From: Locusta migratoria
Lineage: Eukaryota; Arthropoda; Insecta; Orthoptera; Acrididae
Direction: 5' to 3'
DNA length: 64,000 bases
Assembly: GCA_026315105.1 (NCBI GenBank)
Contig: CM048755.1
Coordinates: forward strand, 213,082,333 to 213,146,332
In this document: positions 1 through 11,407 of the stretch, piece by piece
Layout of the letters: the number at the start of each line of letters is the position of its first letter
Numbering within the stretch: the first letter of the stretch is position 1
Position numbers and translations under genes: made by a program
Notes under the pieces: model-generated
Seen by the model: only the letters and a program-made list of their open reading frames with translations
Databases searched by the model: none
Told to the model about the DNA's origin: nothing

Positions 1-262
1 TATAACCAATCTTACCAGGACAAACAACGAAAATATTTATTAATATTAATATTTATTAACGATTCTACATAAATTAATGAAACAATATCAGATGTTTGTA
101 GAACGTAATTATTTGTATTGAGGTTAAATATCCACTCAAATTATGAACTAAATGTTGCTATATCACTAAATTTAGGTGTTTCTGACAGTTCTGTGGTTAC
201 TGTAGGTCCATAACAAATATTGCTAGAAAATGGTGGAGCAACTACTGCACGAGTTCAAATTG

Positions 263-283
263 TATGTATATATATATATATAT
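263..283. repeat. (TA)n microsatellite
   Basis: A short run of alternating TA, visible directly. The flanking DNA from the window start to about 387 shows no coding or repeat signal I can assign. Confidence 0.8.
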
Positions 284-387
284 TGCAGGGATTGCGTGAC
301 AAATAGATGACCTGATACCATTTTATTTCTGTAAACTCAACATCCTCTACACGAATAATCCCCGTTTCGACTCATCAATTACACGAG

Positions 388-1329
388 AGTGGCCGAGCGC
401 ATTGAGGCGCTATGCAGCTGGAAAGAGATTTAGACAAAATTTCTACATGGTGCGAAAATTGGCAATTAACAATAAATAATGAAAAGTGTGAAGTAATACA
501 CATGACCACTAAAAGAAATCCGCTGAGCGTCAATTACACGATAAATCATTCAAACCTTAAGGTCTTAAATTCTACCAAATACCGAAGAGTTACACTTACG
601 AACAACTTAGACCTTAGACTGGAGGATACACACAGAAAATATTGTGGGGAAGACGAACCAAAGGTTACGTTTCATTGGTAGAACACTTCGATTACGCAAC
701 AGCGCCACCAAACAGACTGCCTACATCACACTTGTGTGTCCTCTCCTGGAGTACTGTTGCCCAGTGTGGGACCCTCACCAGGTGGCACTGACGGAGGACA
801 TTAAGAAGGTTCAGAGAAGGCAGCTCGTTTTGTATTATCACGTTATAGGGGGCAAAGCGTCACGGAAATTTTGCATGATACGAGGTGGAAATCATTAAGA
901 GAACGACGTTATTCGTTGCTGCCAGATCTACTTGCGGAATTTCTATCACCGACTTTTACTTCTGAAAGTGAAAATATTTTGCTAACACCCACCTACATAT
1001 AGGGAGATATGACCATCCCAATAAAATAAAGGAAATCAGATCGAAAACGGAACGATTTAGGTGTTCTTTCTTCCCGCGTGCTATTAGAGAATGGAACGGT
1101 AGAGAAAGGTTATGAAAGTGGTTAATGAACCCTCTACCAGGCACTTAAATGTGATTTGCAGAGTATCTATGTAGATGTAGATACGCGACGCCGTTCCCCG
1201 TCGGCGATTCGAATCTTCCCTCGGGCATGGATGTTTGTGTTGTCTTTAGTATAAGTTAGTTTATAAGTAGTTTGTAAGTTTAGGGACTGATGACACAGCA
1301 GTTGAGTCCCATAAGCTTAACAAACATTT
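388..1329 (+). repeat. SINE-B copy split by a LINE insertion
   Basis: The head with the A-box-like TGGCCGAGCGCATTGAGGCG reads to about 414. The rest of the SINE (GCGACGCCGTTCCCCGTCGG, the B box, the core GTAAGTTTAGGGACTGATGA and the tail AACAAACATT) resumes at 1183-1329. The two halves join into one SINE-B with only a few bases missing, so the LINE at 415-1182 was inserted into it. No clear target-site duplication remains. Confidence 0.8.
415..1182 (+). pseudogene. Jockey-like non-LTR retrotransposon, 3' end (RT C-terminal region)
   Basis: This is a 5'-truncated LINE that would copy its own RNA by target-primed reverse transcription. The first frame (412-681) carries WCENWQLTINNEKCEVIHMTTKRNP, and after a frameshift a second frame (644-898) continues with QRLRFIGRTLR and LLEYCCPVWDPHQVALTEDI. 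These are the conserved C-terminal end of Jockey-group reverse transcriptases. Decayed sequence then runs to the 3' end GTAGATGTAGAT near 1182. The catalytic core and endonuclease are absent. Two further copies of the family lie at 33306-34035 (+) and 62630-63345 (-). The assignment to Jockey rather than another LINE clade rests on remembered family features. Confidence 0.8.
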
Positions 1330-1393
1330 TCAGAATACAGAATCGGACTCTTAGTCCACATTTATTCCAATTAATATCTTTTAAGAAATAATA

Positions 1394-1745
1394 GCCGCGC
1401 GAGAATGGGCGTGCAGTTCTAGGCGCAATGTCAGGGACTGCGCGGTTGCTACCGTCGAGGTTAACTTTTTTTTTTTCAAATGTTTGTAAAGCTTATGGGA
1501 TTTAACTGCGGAGTTATCAGTCCCTAAACTTACAAACTACTTATGAACTACCTTATACTAAAGACAGGACAAACATCCATGCCCGAGAGGGAATTCGAAT
1601 CCCCGACGGGGAACGGCCTCGCTCGTCGTAGCATAGCGCCTCAATGCGCTCGGCATGGATAGGATTAAATTAGTTTAAATAGGTTGTAAGTTTAGTGACC
1701 GATGATCACAGTAGTTTAGTTCCATAGGTTTACAAACATTTATCT
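1394..1745 (+). repeat. SINE-D copy split by a SINE-B
   Basis: The head GCCGCGCGAGAATGGGCGTG with the start of a B box (GTCGAGGTT) reads to 1462. The core and tail, from CATGGATAGG through GTAAGTTTAGTGACCGATGA to TTACAAACATTT, are at 1653-1745. A minus-strand SINE-B sits between them and has replaced about 16 bases of the B-box region. Confidence 0.7.
1463..1652 (-). repeat. SINE-B, nested in SINE-D
   Basis: This is a near full-length minus-strand copy. Its tail CAAATGTTTGTAAAGCTTAT is on the left, preceded by a T run (the A-rich 3' end), and its head GCCTCAATGCGCTCGG is on the right. The B-box complement ATTCGAATCCCCGACGGGG is intact. The insertion is younger than the SINE-D that contains it. 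Confidence 0.8.
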
Positions 1746-3570
1746 ATTGTAAGAGCTAATAAATCAGTCTAGGTATGCTACAAACATCTACAGTAGAAGT
1801 GGAATTTTGAAAATGAAAGTCGTATGTCACGGTGGACGTCTGAATTGTTCCTCTGTTTCAGTGGTACGTTCTAGAGAGAAATTGGCCTCGCAGATGGCTT
1901 TCATGTATATCCACAAAATCACTCGTGCAGCCGGGCGTGCGTTTTCATAGCTGTCATCTCTTCTCATCGTCAGAGAGCTGCTCTCGACAAAATTGTAACT
2001 CACTCTTTCATAAATGACTTTCAATCTTTCCAATTGGTATCCATTTCGTAATAACTTTCATTGCTTAGTACAGGTTTTGAAACTTGAAACAGAACACGCA
2101 TAGTACGAAAAGGCCAATCATCTCATGGAAACAAAGATATCAGCCACTAGTAAATAGTCTGTACAAAATATGCACTACAACTATTATTAGTGTCAAGCTA
2201 AAACTGAATAACAAACTAGTATTTTTGAACCCTAACACCTGCCTTCCGTGGAAAATATACAATCAATCTGCCATCACAGAACGTCTCACAGGTCCACTCA
2301 AAGAATTGACTTTTCATGGAACTCGGAAATAAATGGATACACAGTACATGTATTTACCGCAGTTTTACTTCTCCCATCACTACAGACAGCTCTGAAATAT
2401 GAAACATCAGCTTACTGTTCTCTCACAGTGACAATTACATGGTATTAAAAAATTGCCGGGATAAACGTATAGGTTTTGTAAAGGACACTAAACACATAAT
2501 ATTTTGATGAGGACTCCATGTCTGGAAATGTCATCCAGTGACACTATAAGCACGTCTTTATCTTGCATATTGTAAAACACATCTCTTCTACAGCTAGCTT
2601 CTTCTTTAAAATTAATTAGGAGAAGGTAATATAGACTTACACAAGAAAAAGTGTGTAATAAAGTTGGACTCTAAAACACATGCCTTAAGAGCAATGAGTA
2701 CGTCTTTATTTTCGATACTGTGGACATGTCTCTTCCACTGGTCAAGTGCTTATACGCTTAAGGTATACATTTTAGCGTCTATTTTTCTAGAGTTTTCCAC
2801 TGCTTCGTCTGTACTGCCTCCTCCAAAAATATGACAGAGTAAAGGGCTTCCAGGAGAAGACATTTGTTTCACAATGTCTAAGTTAAAGGGTTCCTCATAA
2901 CATTACCGGATGACATTTCCATATTGGGTTCCTTATCTAAATATCATACGCTCATTCCCCTCAACAAGTCATTAAAATTTTTGAAGGGAATTTTCAAACA
3001 TTCACTATATTTCATCAAGGTTTTAAGTTATAATGTTTAACGTCATAAATCTGATCAGAGGGATAATCAGTACGTCATTCATCTTTTAAGTCTCCTAACT
3101 TAGCACTGTCACCAGTCGTGTATTAGTGGTGTACCTGTGGCATTTCGGATACTTGACTGGAGCATCAAGAAAATATCAAACTATATGGATTTTCGTAGCA
3201 TCCCAGAAACCAGACGAAAATGACTAGTGTGTAATGGAATACTGGCGATGTAACGAGGCTGCGAGTTTACGTCGTCTGTATGTTGTCTGTACGATAAAAA
3301 CAGCAAGAAACACTTGTTGAAAATTCCTAAATTTAATAATTAATTACCGTGCAAAAACACCTGGAAAACTTTTATTTGCAGTATCAATTACTGAAAAAAA
3401 AGTATTTTGTGCGATATAGGAGTGAAACTAATGTTATGCATCTGCAAGCAGTAACCCCGAATAGAACCTACGACATTTGATCATGGATCCTATCAAACCT
3501 ATTAAAAAAGAAATTAATAAATCAGTTCTTTTATTTCTTTATTCCCATAACCATATATGTGCTTAACCTT
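1746..3570. other. Unassigned AT-rich DNA with an imperfect 48-bp direct repeat
   Basis: I see no convincing gene. The short frames at 2084-2448 resemble nothing I know. Two related ~48-bp segments around CACGTCTTTATCTTGCATAT (2544-2591) and GTACGTCTTTATTTTCGATA (2694-2738) lie 150 bp apart. They may mark an old repeat module. Confidence 0.4.
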
Positions 3571-4147
3571 TTACATTTCTTGAAATTTACTAACATCTGA
3601 ATGATGATATGGTGGCACTTCCGTATTTAGTTTCGAAAGCTCCTTTAATAACAACTTTTGCATCTGTGTTATAAAATGTAATTTCTTTAATGATGGTAGC
3701 CGTTTCATATATGGTAACACCGATTTGAAGCCAAGGAGGTTTTCGTCATTATTTTCTTCTTGCTCTTTTTGCAAAATTTAAATTTTCCTTCTCTTATCGG
3801 AGAAATTAATAAAGCCCATTTTAGTCTACGTTTGTATCTCGTTGCAACTGTTGATTCTATTCAGCCTGAAGAAATGCAAGTCTTTATGATGCTTTTTGTT
3901 TCTTGGGTAATCAGCAACACTGCCTGCTCTGACTGTTCAACTTCAGAAATAATAATTTCAGGCTCATCACCGAAATCAATACGAGTACCGATTTTATGTA
4001 TGAGATTCACAGCATCGCTTTGTAAGTTATTTTCTTTGTCCCTCATATCTATTTCCTCTTACTGAGTAGCAGATTTACGGTTCAAAATATCCTAAGATTT
4101 CCTTTCCTGAATGTATCCCTTAAATTTTCCATTTTTTGCCACTTCAC
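3571..4147 (-). pseudogene. MADF-BESS protein relic, probable accessory ORF of a PIF/Harbinger element
   Basis: Read on the minus strand, the segment opens after a good acceptor (a T-rich tract, then CAG, at about 4148). One missing base then breaks a frame spelling KKWKNLRDTFRK, the signature end of a MADF DNA-binding domain. A broken linker follows (3861-4046, with DFGDEPEIIISEVEQSEQAV). The last frame, 3571-3774 (67 aa), has LLGFKSVLPYMKRLPSLKKL at residues ~13-32, a good match to the BESS protein-interaction motif. MADF, Myb or SANT proteins serve as the DNA-binding partner of the transposase in PIF/Harbinger transposons. Transposase remains lie 0.7 kb away on the other strand, so I place this relic in that element. 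The alternative is a retro- or host pseudogene of an Adf1-like factor. Confidence 0.6.
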
Positions 4148-4859
4148 CTGAAGTAAAAATTAACAAACTGAGAAGAAAGAAAATTCAAAACGTAACAGTA
4201 CTCACAAATTGTTACCTGTCTCTTTAACAATTTCCGATTTAGTGGGCAGCTCTGCAAGTTACTGACTGATTGTTTAGATTTAATGGAAAGAAATAACTTA
4301 GTGCTCAATGAAAATGTAACAGCTGTCAGGACCGAACGTGGAAGAGATGAAATTAATTTCAAACTATATGTGCTATTGATACATATCTTGACACAGAAGT
4401 GTAAGAAAATGAAGCTGTTATTTAACGATATAATAACTAATGACACACTGCACACCTTTAATCTATGGTTATCCGTGTTCTACATTCAAATTTTACCTGA
4501 ATTCTTTATTATTGTTTTTCATCAAAATGTTCTCTAACAAAGCATACGAATGCTTGTTGATGCTCTATTGCAACATACATGAAAAACCTCTTACGGCTGG
4601 ATCTCACAATGAATACCATTGTGACTACAGTCTCGAAGTCGTTCATTTGTAAAGAAAGACTAGCGCGGCATTCTGTTGTCAGCAATTGTGAAAGAGACAG
4701 GTTACATGAATTATAATATTGTAAACTGTTAACGTTGGACACATCGCATTACGTACGCATTAATAAGAGAGATAGCAAGTTTAGAACCTACTAGTATTTT
4801 GAGGGACAATAAAAGTTATAATTGACACACTTCTTCTTCATTACAGGGGCACAGAGATC

Positions 4860-5661
4860 CGCCGACTTACTTTTTATTTTAGAATTTCAAAAAAGGCTTT
4901 TTCCACAATCATTGTAGAAATTTGTGTAGCTCTATGGACAACGTTGGTAAAGCACATGTCCATGTTAACAGAAGATGACTTTATAAATAGCACATTTAAT
5001 TTGGTACAGATGGCAGTGCCCCAACTGCCTGGTAAGTATTTTAAGACAAATAGATTCAGATTTATATATATATTTCCCTCTTATTCTTTAGAATATCAGC
5101 TATCACTGACGCAAATTACAGGTTTCCTACGGAAACTAGAACGATACAAGTGTTTTTAAGGAATGCTCCGGTCGCCATGGAATAGAAATGGAATGACTAA
5201 AATTACCCGAAAAATATGTTTTGCCAGTTTCCAATATGAAATGTACATATGTTTTCGTAGGCGATGCAGCATTTCCTCCGAAGCAATTTTTCAGAAAGAT
5301 CAACGACAGAAACGGATGCTAAAGATGTTTATAACTATAGGTTATCTCGTTCAAGAATGTTAGAAGGATGGTCATTTGGTTCGATAACATCTAAATTTAT
5401 AATTTTGCATTACCCTATCGGAACAAATGTAATAAATGCAGTACATATTATGCAAGCTAACGCTTTATTTCGGTGACATTGATTCATTTAATGAGGCTGA
5501 GGCTGCATTTTTCCAGGATGTGTACCGAAATATGCCAAAAACAGAACAAGGCAATTTTCGAAAGAGATAAAATGCTTTCCCGTCAAGCTGTGGCAGTAAG
5601 AGGAAATTTTAAGTTGTATTTTGAACTAAATCTTATAAAAAATGTAAACTTTGCTGTTTAA
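4860..5661 (+). pseudogene. PIF/Harbinger DDE transposase, degenerate
   Basis: Several frames carry, in order, the landmarks of a Harbinger nuclease, which cuts DNA and inserts it at TWA sites. First comes ALWTTLVKHMSMLTEDDFIN then QMAVPQLPG (about 4929-5034), matching the segment before the IDGKH motif. Next is TYVFVGDAAFPPKQFF (about 5242-5289), the second catalytic Asp region. Then VYNYRLSRSRMLEGWSFGS (5327 onward) matches the NYRLSRAR...ENAFG block. Last is the tail FQDVYRNMPKTEQGNF and RQAVAVRGNFKLYFE (to 5661). Frameshifts separate these pieces, the first Asp is not visible and the gene is dead. It is divergent from the MADF-BESS relic at 3571-4147, consistent with a two-ORF Harbinger. 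I could not find the terminal inverted repeats. Confidence 0.7.
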
Positions 5662-5756
5662 TATATTTAATACATTCTTAATTGTAGTACTAATTATTTT
5701 AAAAAGTGATGGAAATCCGAAACTAATAATGTAAATTATTATCTATTTATTATCTA

Positions 5757-6146
5757 TCTCTCTTGGCCCTTTTCCCGCACATGCAGGGTCAGCACTGTGT
5801 TAAACGCGGATTTGTCATGGGTTAATATTTGTAAATATGCCCTTCCTGCCACCACCCCATGTCCCCCAGGAGGAAACGTGTACCCCAAATGTCTGCGTAT
5901 AGTGTTATATGTGTGCCAAAGTGTGAAGTGTTACGAAATGTTTGCGAACCGTGTAACTGAGGCGGGACTTGGGGACCAGCCCGGTATTCACCTAGGGGAT
6001 GTGGAAAACCGCCTAAAAACCACATCCAGGCTGACTCGGACTCCGACTCCTTTCGTTAATCCGCCGGGCGGATTCGAACCGGGGCCGGTACGCCTTCCCG
6101 TCTCGGAAAGCGGTGCGTTAGACCACACGGCTAACCGAGCAGGTGA
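5757..6146 (-). repeat. SINE-E, long tRNA-derived SINE
   Basis: On the minus strand the tRNA-like head is at the right. It has the A-box region GTTAGCCGTGTGGTCTAACG near 6115-6135 and the B box GGTTCGAATCCGCCC near 6067-6081. A ~300-bp body follows, containing GGTTTTTAGGCGGTTTTCCA and CCGCCTCAGTTACACGGTTC. This unit shares neither core nor tail with SINE-A to SINE-D. It is more diverged than most SINE-A copies. I recall similar elements from grasshopper genomes. Confidence 0.7.
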
Positions 6147-6354
6147 ATAATGTAAATTATTCTGCTTAATAAATTTGTAAAAAGGACGTGCTTGTAGTAC
6201 CGTACTAATTATTTTTGAACAAAATCTGATACAACACGTGAACAACACTGCTTAAGAAACATTTCGCTTTTTTTTATGCAAAGCAACCGGTTTTGACATA
6301 CAAGGATGTCATCTTCTGGTCTCTGCTGTCATTTATCTGCTTATTTAAGCGTTC

Positions 6355-6437
6355 CGCATATTATTTTGAAATTGTTGTGGTGGATAGTCAAATATAAAAC
6401 AATGTTACGTTGGTGGATTGTCAAACACAAAACAAGA
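6355..6437. repeat. Two imperfect ~34-bp direct repeats
   Basis: GTGGTGGATAGTCAAATATA and, one unit later, GTTGGTGGATTGTCAAACAC are each followed by AAAACAA. This is a small tandem pair next to a mariner relic. It may be part of that element's end. Confidence 0.45.
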
Positions 6438-6846
6438 AGGTAGACTTACAAAAAATACTACCATAGTGCACATTGCTGGCTGAGCAACTCAGCGCCTCCA
6501 TTGTTTCCCGGATGTCCAGTCTCCTATGGTATAAGTCAGTAGTGAGCATTTGTGGCACCCACCGTGTATACAGTCTTTTCTTTATATCACAGTTCTTCAA
6601 TGATGGTTTGTTATGATTTCGTGATATGTCATACTTACTTGTGAGATGAGTGTGTTTCATCCGACTACCTGCTTTGGTGAGATCATCAACGCAGTTCCGA
6701 TAAAACTCGTCGTTGCAGTACGCATTCGTCCCCTCCGAGCTCTGCAGCAATGTGCGGTTAGCACCGTTTCTTTCATTACGAGCACGAACAGCGCAGCGCC
6801 ATACATCACTGATGTCGATACAACCACCACTGTGCACATCTTGCAT
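6421..6846 (-). pseudogene. Mariner-like transposase, N-terminal HTH remnant
   Basis: A 141-codon open frame on the minus strand contains FYRNCVDDLTKAGSRMKHTH and LTSKYDISRN, which look like a helix-turn-helix. These are followed by KKRLYTRWVPQMLTTDLYHR and RLDIRETMEAL. The RWVPQMLT...RL.I...M block is typical of the linker between the DNA-binding and catalytic domains of mariner transposases. The catalytic Asp residues would lie beyond the stop and I do not see them. This is probably a relic rather than a gene. The length of the uninterrupted frame is unusual given the decay around it. Confidence 0.5.
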
Positions 6847-7921
6847 TCTCTTTAGATTTCAGTTCGAGGTAAGCTTTATGCGGGTAGAAAATCGATGGCA
6901 ATATGCTGTTTCTCGCACACCTATTTTCATACGTTACGCTAGGCCATGCTACACGCTAAAATGTGGAGTCATGTAGCTGCGGTGGGTTGCAAATATGGTC
7001 AGCGAAGCGTGTAAATCGATCGACTAATACGCATGAGATGTAATACCACATCAGATATATAGAGAAATATAAAAATGGGGCTGCTTACTTTTGAGCATAC
7101 CCACCTAATATGTAAAATTAAACTTTGCAAGTCGTTCCATCTTACATTCATGAAAGTAAAATGGAGCTCAATAGTGATACATGGAAGAATTTCATTTAAC
7201 TGAATATGAATGCCTAGAAACTTTCTCTATCTATAAAAGTTCGAAGACATTCTAGTATTGCTTAGGTTTACTTGATGCACATCTAAAAGTAATTCTTATG
7301 TAGTTGGATTGATTTATTAATGATACGCGACGGCTTTGTATAAATTTTAGTAGCAAGTAAGCTCATCGCACCAACAACTTCACTGTTGACTCAACACTGA
7401 AAATGTACTGTATTTAATTGATTCTATTACTAATTATTATTTCTTACATTGTTAAGTCAGAGGTTACGTCTTTAATTATATATACCAGGTTCCGCAGGAT
7501 CCAACTGAGAAGCAAGTCTTCAGGTTCATGGAACGAGTCAGCACATGAAATTGTAACAGAGGAATGGTAACAGATAAAATAAAATTATTAAGAACCTATG
7601 AAGAGATGCTGTATGTTTAAGTAAACGTACTTAACCTCGTTACACAGGAATACTTTACTTGATTAAAATTTTTAAAGAAGTCCTAGACAAAATAGGAAGA
7701 GTGCGCAATGGGAAAACTTTTCATCTTAGACATGAAACTGCGTGGTTCATTGATGAAGTTTTTGAATTCTTGTGACATCTCGAAAATATATGCAGCAAAA
7801 TGCTGCACGTGATTTTGCACAAGAGTCAAGAAGTTGTATTCAAAATTCAGGATGGATTTCTGCCTACTGTGAACTGTATGTGAACTGCTAACTATTGGGA
7901 ATAAACCGATATTGTTAAATA
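6847..7921. other. Unassigned AT-rich DNA
   Basis: Only short frames are present and none resembles a known protein. I recognise no SINE heads or tails or terminal repeats. Confidence 0.3.
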
Positions 7922-8012
7922 CAAACGAATCCTGGTTCCGGCACACAGTTTTAATCTGCCAGGAAGTTTCACGTCATCGCACACGCCGCTGCAGAGTAAA
8001 AGTTTCATTCTA
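7922..8012 (+). repeat. Right-end fragment of the tRNA-like fold-back family
   Basis: The segment runs from CCGGCACACAGTTTTAATCT through GCCAGGAAGTTTCACGTCAT to CTGCAGAGTAAAAGTTTCAT. It matches the right end of the palindromic element at 20388-20804 and is a solitary broken end. Confidence 0.65.
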
Positions 8013-8126
8013 CAAACGACTTCATAATATTTCACGTTACACGTGTATTTTTCGTCTATTTCATGTTACTTTTATTGTGCTCTGTGTTATTTCTCTAAAA
8101 TTTAGTGAGAAATATCTAACCCCATC

Positions 8127-8315
8127 AATGTACGCGTATGGAGCGAAGAGTCACGAGACAAAATTGTTGAAAGAAGTCAATCCGTAGATCAAATGACAGT
8201 AAGAACGAAGCTCAAAGAATCAGAAAGTAGAGAGTCTCTAGAACACCGCGAAGTATGTCTACGACAAAGAACAGAAAGAACAAGCGCGTCGCATAAACAG
8301 CAGACAGCCGCATGA
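8127..8315 (+). pseudogene. Arg/Glu-rich coding remnant, possibly Helitron-derived
   Basis: A 62-codon open stretch reads WSEESRDKIVERSQSVDQ, then KLKESESRESLEHREV and LRQRTERTSASHKQQ before a stop. The charged E-S-R/R-Q-R repeats resemble the low-complexity N-terminal part of arthropod Helitron Rep-helicase ORFs, but no Rep or helicase motif is visible. I cannot exclude an unrelated charged protein fragment. Confidence 0.25.
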
Positions 8316-10470
8316 GAGTGAGAGCGACAGCAAACCAGTCGCGCATTACACGTGTATCATTTGTTCAATAAAGGACCTCGTAAATTACTTATTTATTCCG
8401 TATGTGAAATAAATTAAATGTAAAATTAAAAATTGTGTTGATTAATTTCAACTCTTGAAACATTTCATTATTCACTTCAAAATTTTTACGTAACGTTCCA
8501 GTCTTAATCCTGTAGTATTATACATCGGCTAAAATGTTTCTATCTTTATTAGTCAACATTAATAAGAGTGTATTAGATGGTTTACTATAATATTATTATC
8601 ACTTATTACAGCAGGCACAATAATGCGTGGTTGCGTCTTCTGGTCATTTATATTATTAAGGAACAACGGCGGCTTCAAAAATGATCATTACCCTTTCCCC
8701 CCTCCCTCCACTTTTTCCCATTGGGACTGAATGGGGTAACTATTCACAACACTGCAGAGTTTACAACAGGAAAATGACTACAGAGGTGGTGTTTAACCGG
8801 TCCTATATCATTTTCTTTCCTCCTCCATGTTGCCATGTATGACGCACAACAATTTGCGTTTGTACCGCAATGACAGTGTACGCGAGGGTTGTAATAACTC
8901 CCCACTGCACTGTGTGAAGAGTATAAACTCTAAAAGTTCACCAACCTGACGTCTTCTATAGATGTCCCCACGCAGATGATAGCACCCAGCTCGGAGTTCT
9001 TGAAGAGGTTGAAGTTATTAAGCTATTGGCAGGAACTCATCTAATTACGGAATAAAACTGAGGTCCTTCGGATGCCAGCTGATTTATTTAAAGAAAGCAG
9101 AAAACCAGCAAAACGCATAATAACATAGCTACTCTTGACACGCATTGTCTTAACTGAAAGTAAATATAAAGTCATTTTGCCTTTTTCTAAGATGATTAAA
9201 CAATTTTTTATGACCGCCTATGTATGCGACGTGAACTCCTCCGAGTGCCTGTTCTGAACTGAACTGTGGCGGCTAGATGCAAGGCTGCCTTCGCTCCGCT
9301 ATTTGACGCGCAAACATGGCGGCCGTGCATCGTCCATTATATTAATGGTTCTGTTTATGAATTTAGCGATAGTTAATATGTTTTACCCAGTCAGGGCATA
9401 GCTTGGCCTTGAGGGGTTTCCTAACTTGAATTTGGCATGTAATAAATAATTAGTTTATTAATTATTAATAAAAATATGATCGCGTTTTGGCGCGTGAGCG
9501 CCAGTACTGCAGCCAATCGGCGTCCAGTGTCTGCCGCTCTGGGATTTCCCTACAATTCGGGGAAACTTGCCAGTGCTCTTTCCCATGAGAACCCGACCTA
9601 TTGTACCACCTGTCGTGATTCTCACCAGCTTTTACCATCTGTCGCCTACTGGTTCTAACCGGCTGCACTGAAGCAATACTCCGATCTTAATATGATGGCT
9701 TTAAGCCAGAAATATTACAAGTTATCTTATTCCGTCTCTTTTTAAAACTAAGAGGTGACCAGGTGGAACTCAATATCACCACACTTATTCCGTTTGTGAT
9801 TTTAGCTGTAAAAGAAAACATAATCATTATTTGAAGTAGAATATTTGCTTTTTATTTTAGCGCAAAACAAAGTAACATGAAGAAGGCCATATCTGAACTA
9901 CAGGAAAGGTAATACCCTACGTTAAAAGCGTCCATAGCAACCATGGCAAAGACAAACATTTTAGTAGATGCAATGATTCTAGTTAAAGACTTTCGATATA
10001 TTCCAAAAATAGTGAATAATTGCTTAGAAAAGAAAATAAACAAGGTAATTTGTTGCAATGTATACTTCCCTTGCGTTTTATTGAGGAACTACACTTTCCA
10101 CAGAAATCTAGGAGTTCTTTTATATACGAAACTAACAGTATCAGTACGTTGTTCAGAATATTCATTCTTACAGTAATTTCCCAGTTTACGTGCATATGCT
10201 TCGGAAGACCATTGTTCAATTCGTTGTTACGTATTTCACGACATGTTCACGAAATAGAACAAACACGCATTTTAGAGAGAGCATTCTTACATATGCACAA
10301 CTGTAAATATTGAAGAACAAAGTTCTGTTAGCTACATTTCGTACCCAGTAAAGTATAACCTAAAATCAACCAAACATAACGTAGCCAGCAACCACAAATT
10401 TAACTTTAAGACCATCGAATTTTATGCGATAGGTTACTTAGAAATTAAGCAGCACGAAGCTATGGCGAAC

Positions 10471-10515
<45 letters not shown>

Positions 10516-10753
10516 CGTCATAAAGCTGTTACGTTAGCCTATAAGATTTGCAAAAATCAATGTTGTAAGACAATTACTTCCTCAGAATCATGTGAAAAGT
10601 GTAGAACAAGAAAACGCACAAAACCGGAAGATACTGTTTTCAATTTTTTAAAAGAAAAGGATAATTTTTACCTAAAAACTGACACGAGGTTGTGATGTAG
10701 CTTTGTTTTATACAGATACAATATTTTTTACAGCTAGAAACCCGAGAGTCATT
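8316..10753. other. Unassigned DNA with a (TA)n tract
   Basis: No gene is recognisable. A more GC-rich patch at 9225-9340 and another at 9475-9660 have no clear ORF support. A (TA)n microsatellite fills 10473-10513. A host promoter or CpG patch near 9230-9340 is possible but unsupported. Confidence 0.3.
10473..10513. repeat. (TA)n microsatellite
   Basis: About 20 uninterrupted TA dinucleotides, seen directly. Confidence 0.9.
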
Positions 10754-10940
10754 TCTGTTCGAATGTTTGTAAGCCTATTGGCTCAAACTGCTACGGTCAT
10801 AAATCCTAGACTTACAAACTACTTACACTAAGGACAACACACACATACACATGCCCCAGCGTGGACTCGAACCTCCGCCTAGAGCGATCGCCCAGTCCGT
10901 AGCACGATGCCTTAGATCACGCGGCCACAACCACGCGGCT
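10754..10940 (-). repeat. SINE-C/D-like copy, diverged
   Basis: A minus-strand copy with the tail complement GAATGTTTGTAAGCC, then CTTACAAACTACTTACACTA, the B-box complement GGACTCGAACCTCCGCC and a head ending in CACGCGGC. It carries many substitutions, so it is an old copy. Confidence 0.7.
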
Positions 10941-11407
10941 CACTTTTATCATGTATTGGATCAGCCTCCGTGCGGTTTGGTTGCGCACGTAAAACAGAGC
11001 AGCCACATCGAACGGCATCGCGTGGGATCGCTCGTCCATTCGCGCAATGCCACACCGAGCGGCGTTCTCGACTGACCGCTCACGTAGGGCGAGAGGCTAC
11101 GCTTCGGAGCGCTCTAAACCAATATTACAAACTTCAGAGGCATTACTTATCAACATCCTCTTCTAGTATAGCTGCCACTTTGTATATCGGGTCATGCTGT
11201 ACTTAGAACAACATAATCACTTATTTTAATTTATATGTTGTTAGAAATATTGAATAGTTTTTTTCAACTGTACATTCATTATTTCGTTAGTTATTTATAC
11301 TAAGACGAGTTTTCAACTACAGTGTACAGAAAAACGTGATAATGGTGGAACTGAGCTTCTTTGTTCAACATTATATTCAACAGCATTTCCAATCAAATTG
11401 TATAGAT

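Noticed and set aside
5797..6248. Frames of 86-117 codons on both strands at 5.8-6.2 kb
   Set aside because: They lie wholly within the tRNA-derived SINE-E and overlap in opposite directions.
9225..9340. Host promoter or CpG island with a GCCGCC-like patch (AACATGGCGGCCG)
   Set aside because: It is suggestive, but no downstream ORF or splice pattern supports a gene.
10462..10695. 77-codon frame including YIYIYIYI
   Set aside because: The N-terminal part is translated (TA)n microsatellite and the rest has no support.
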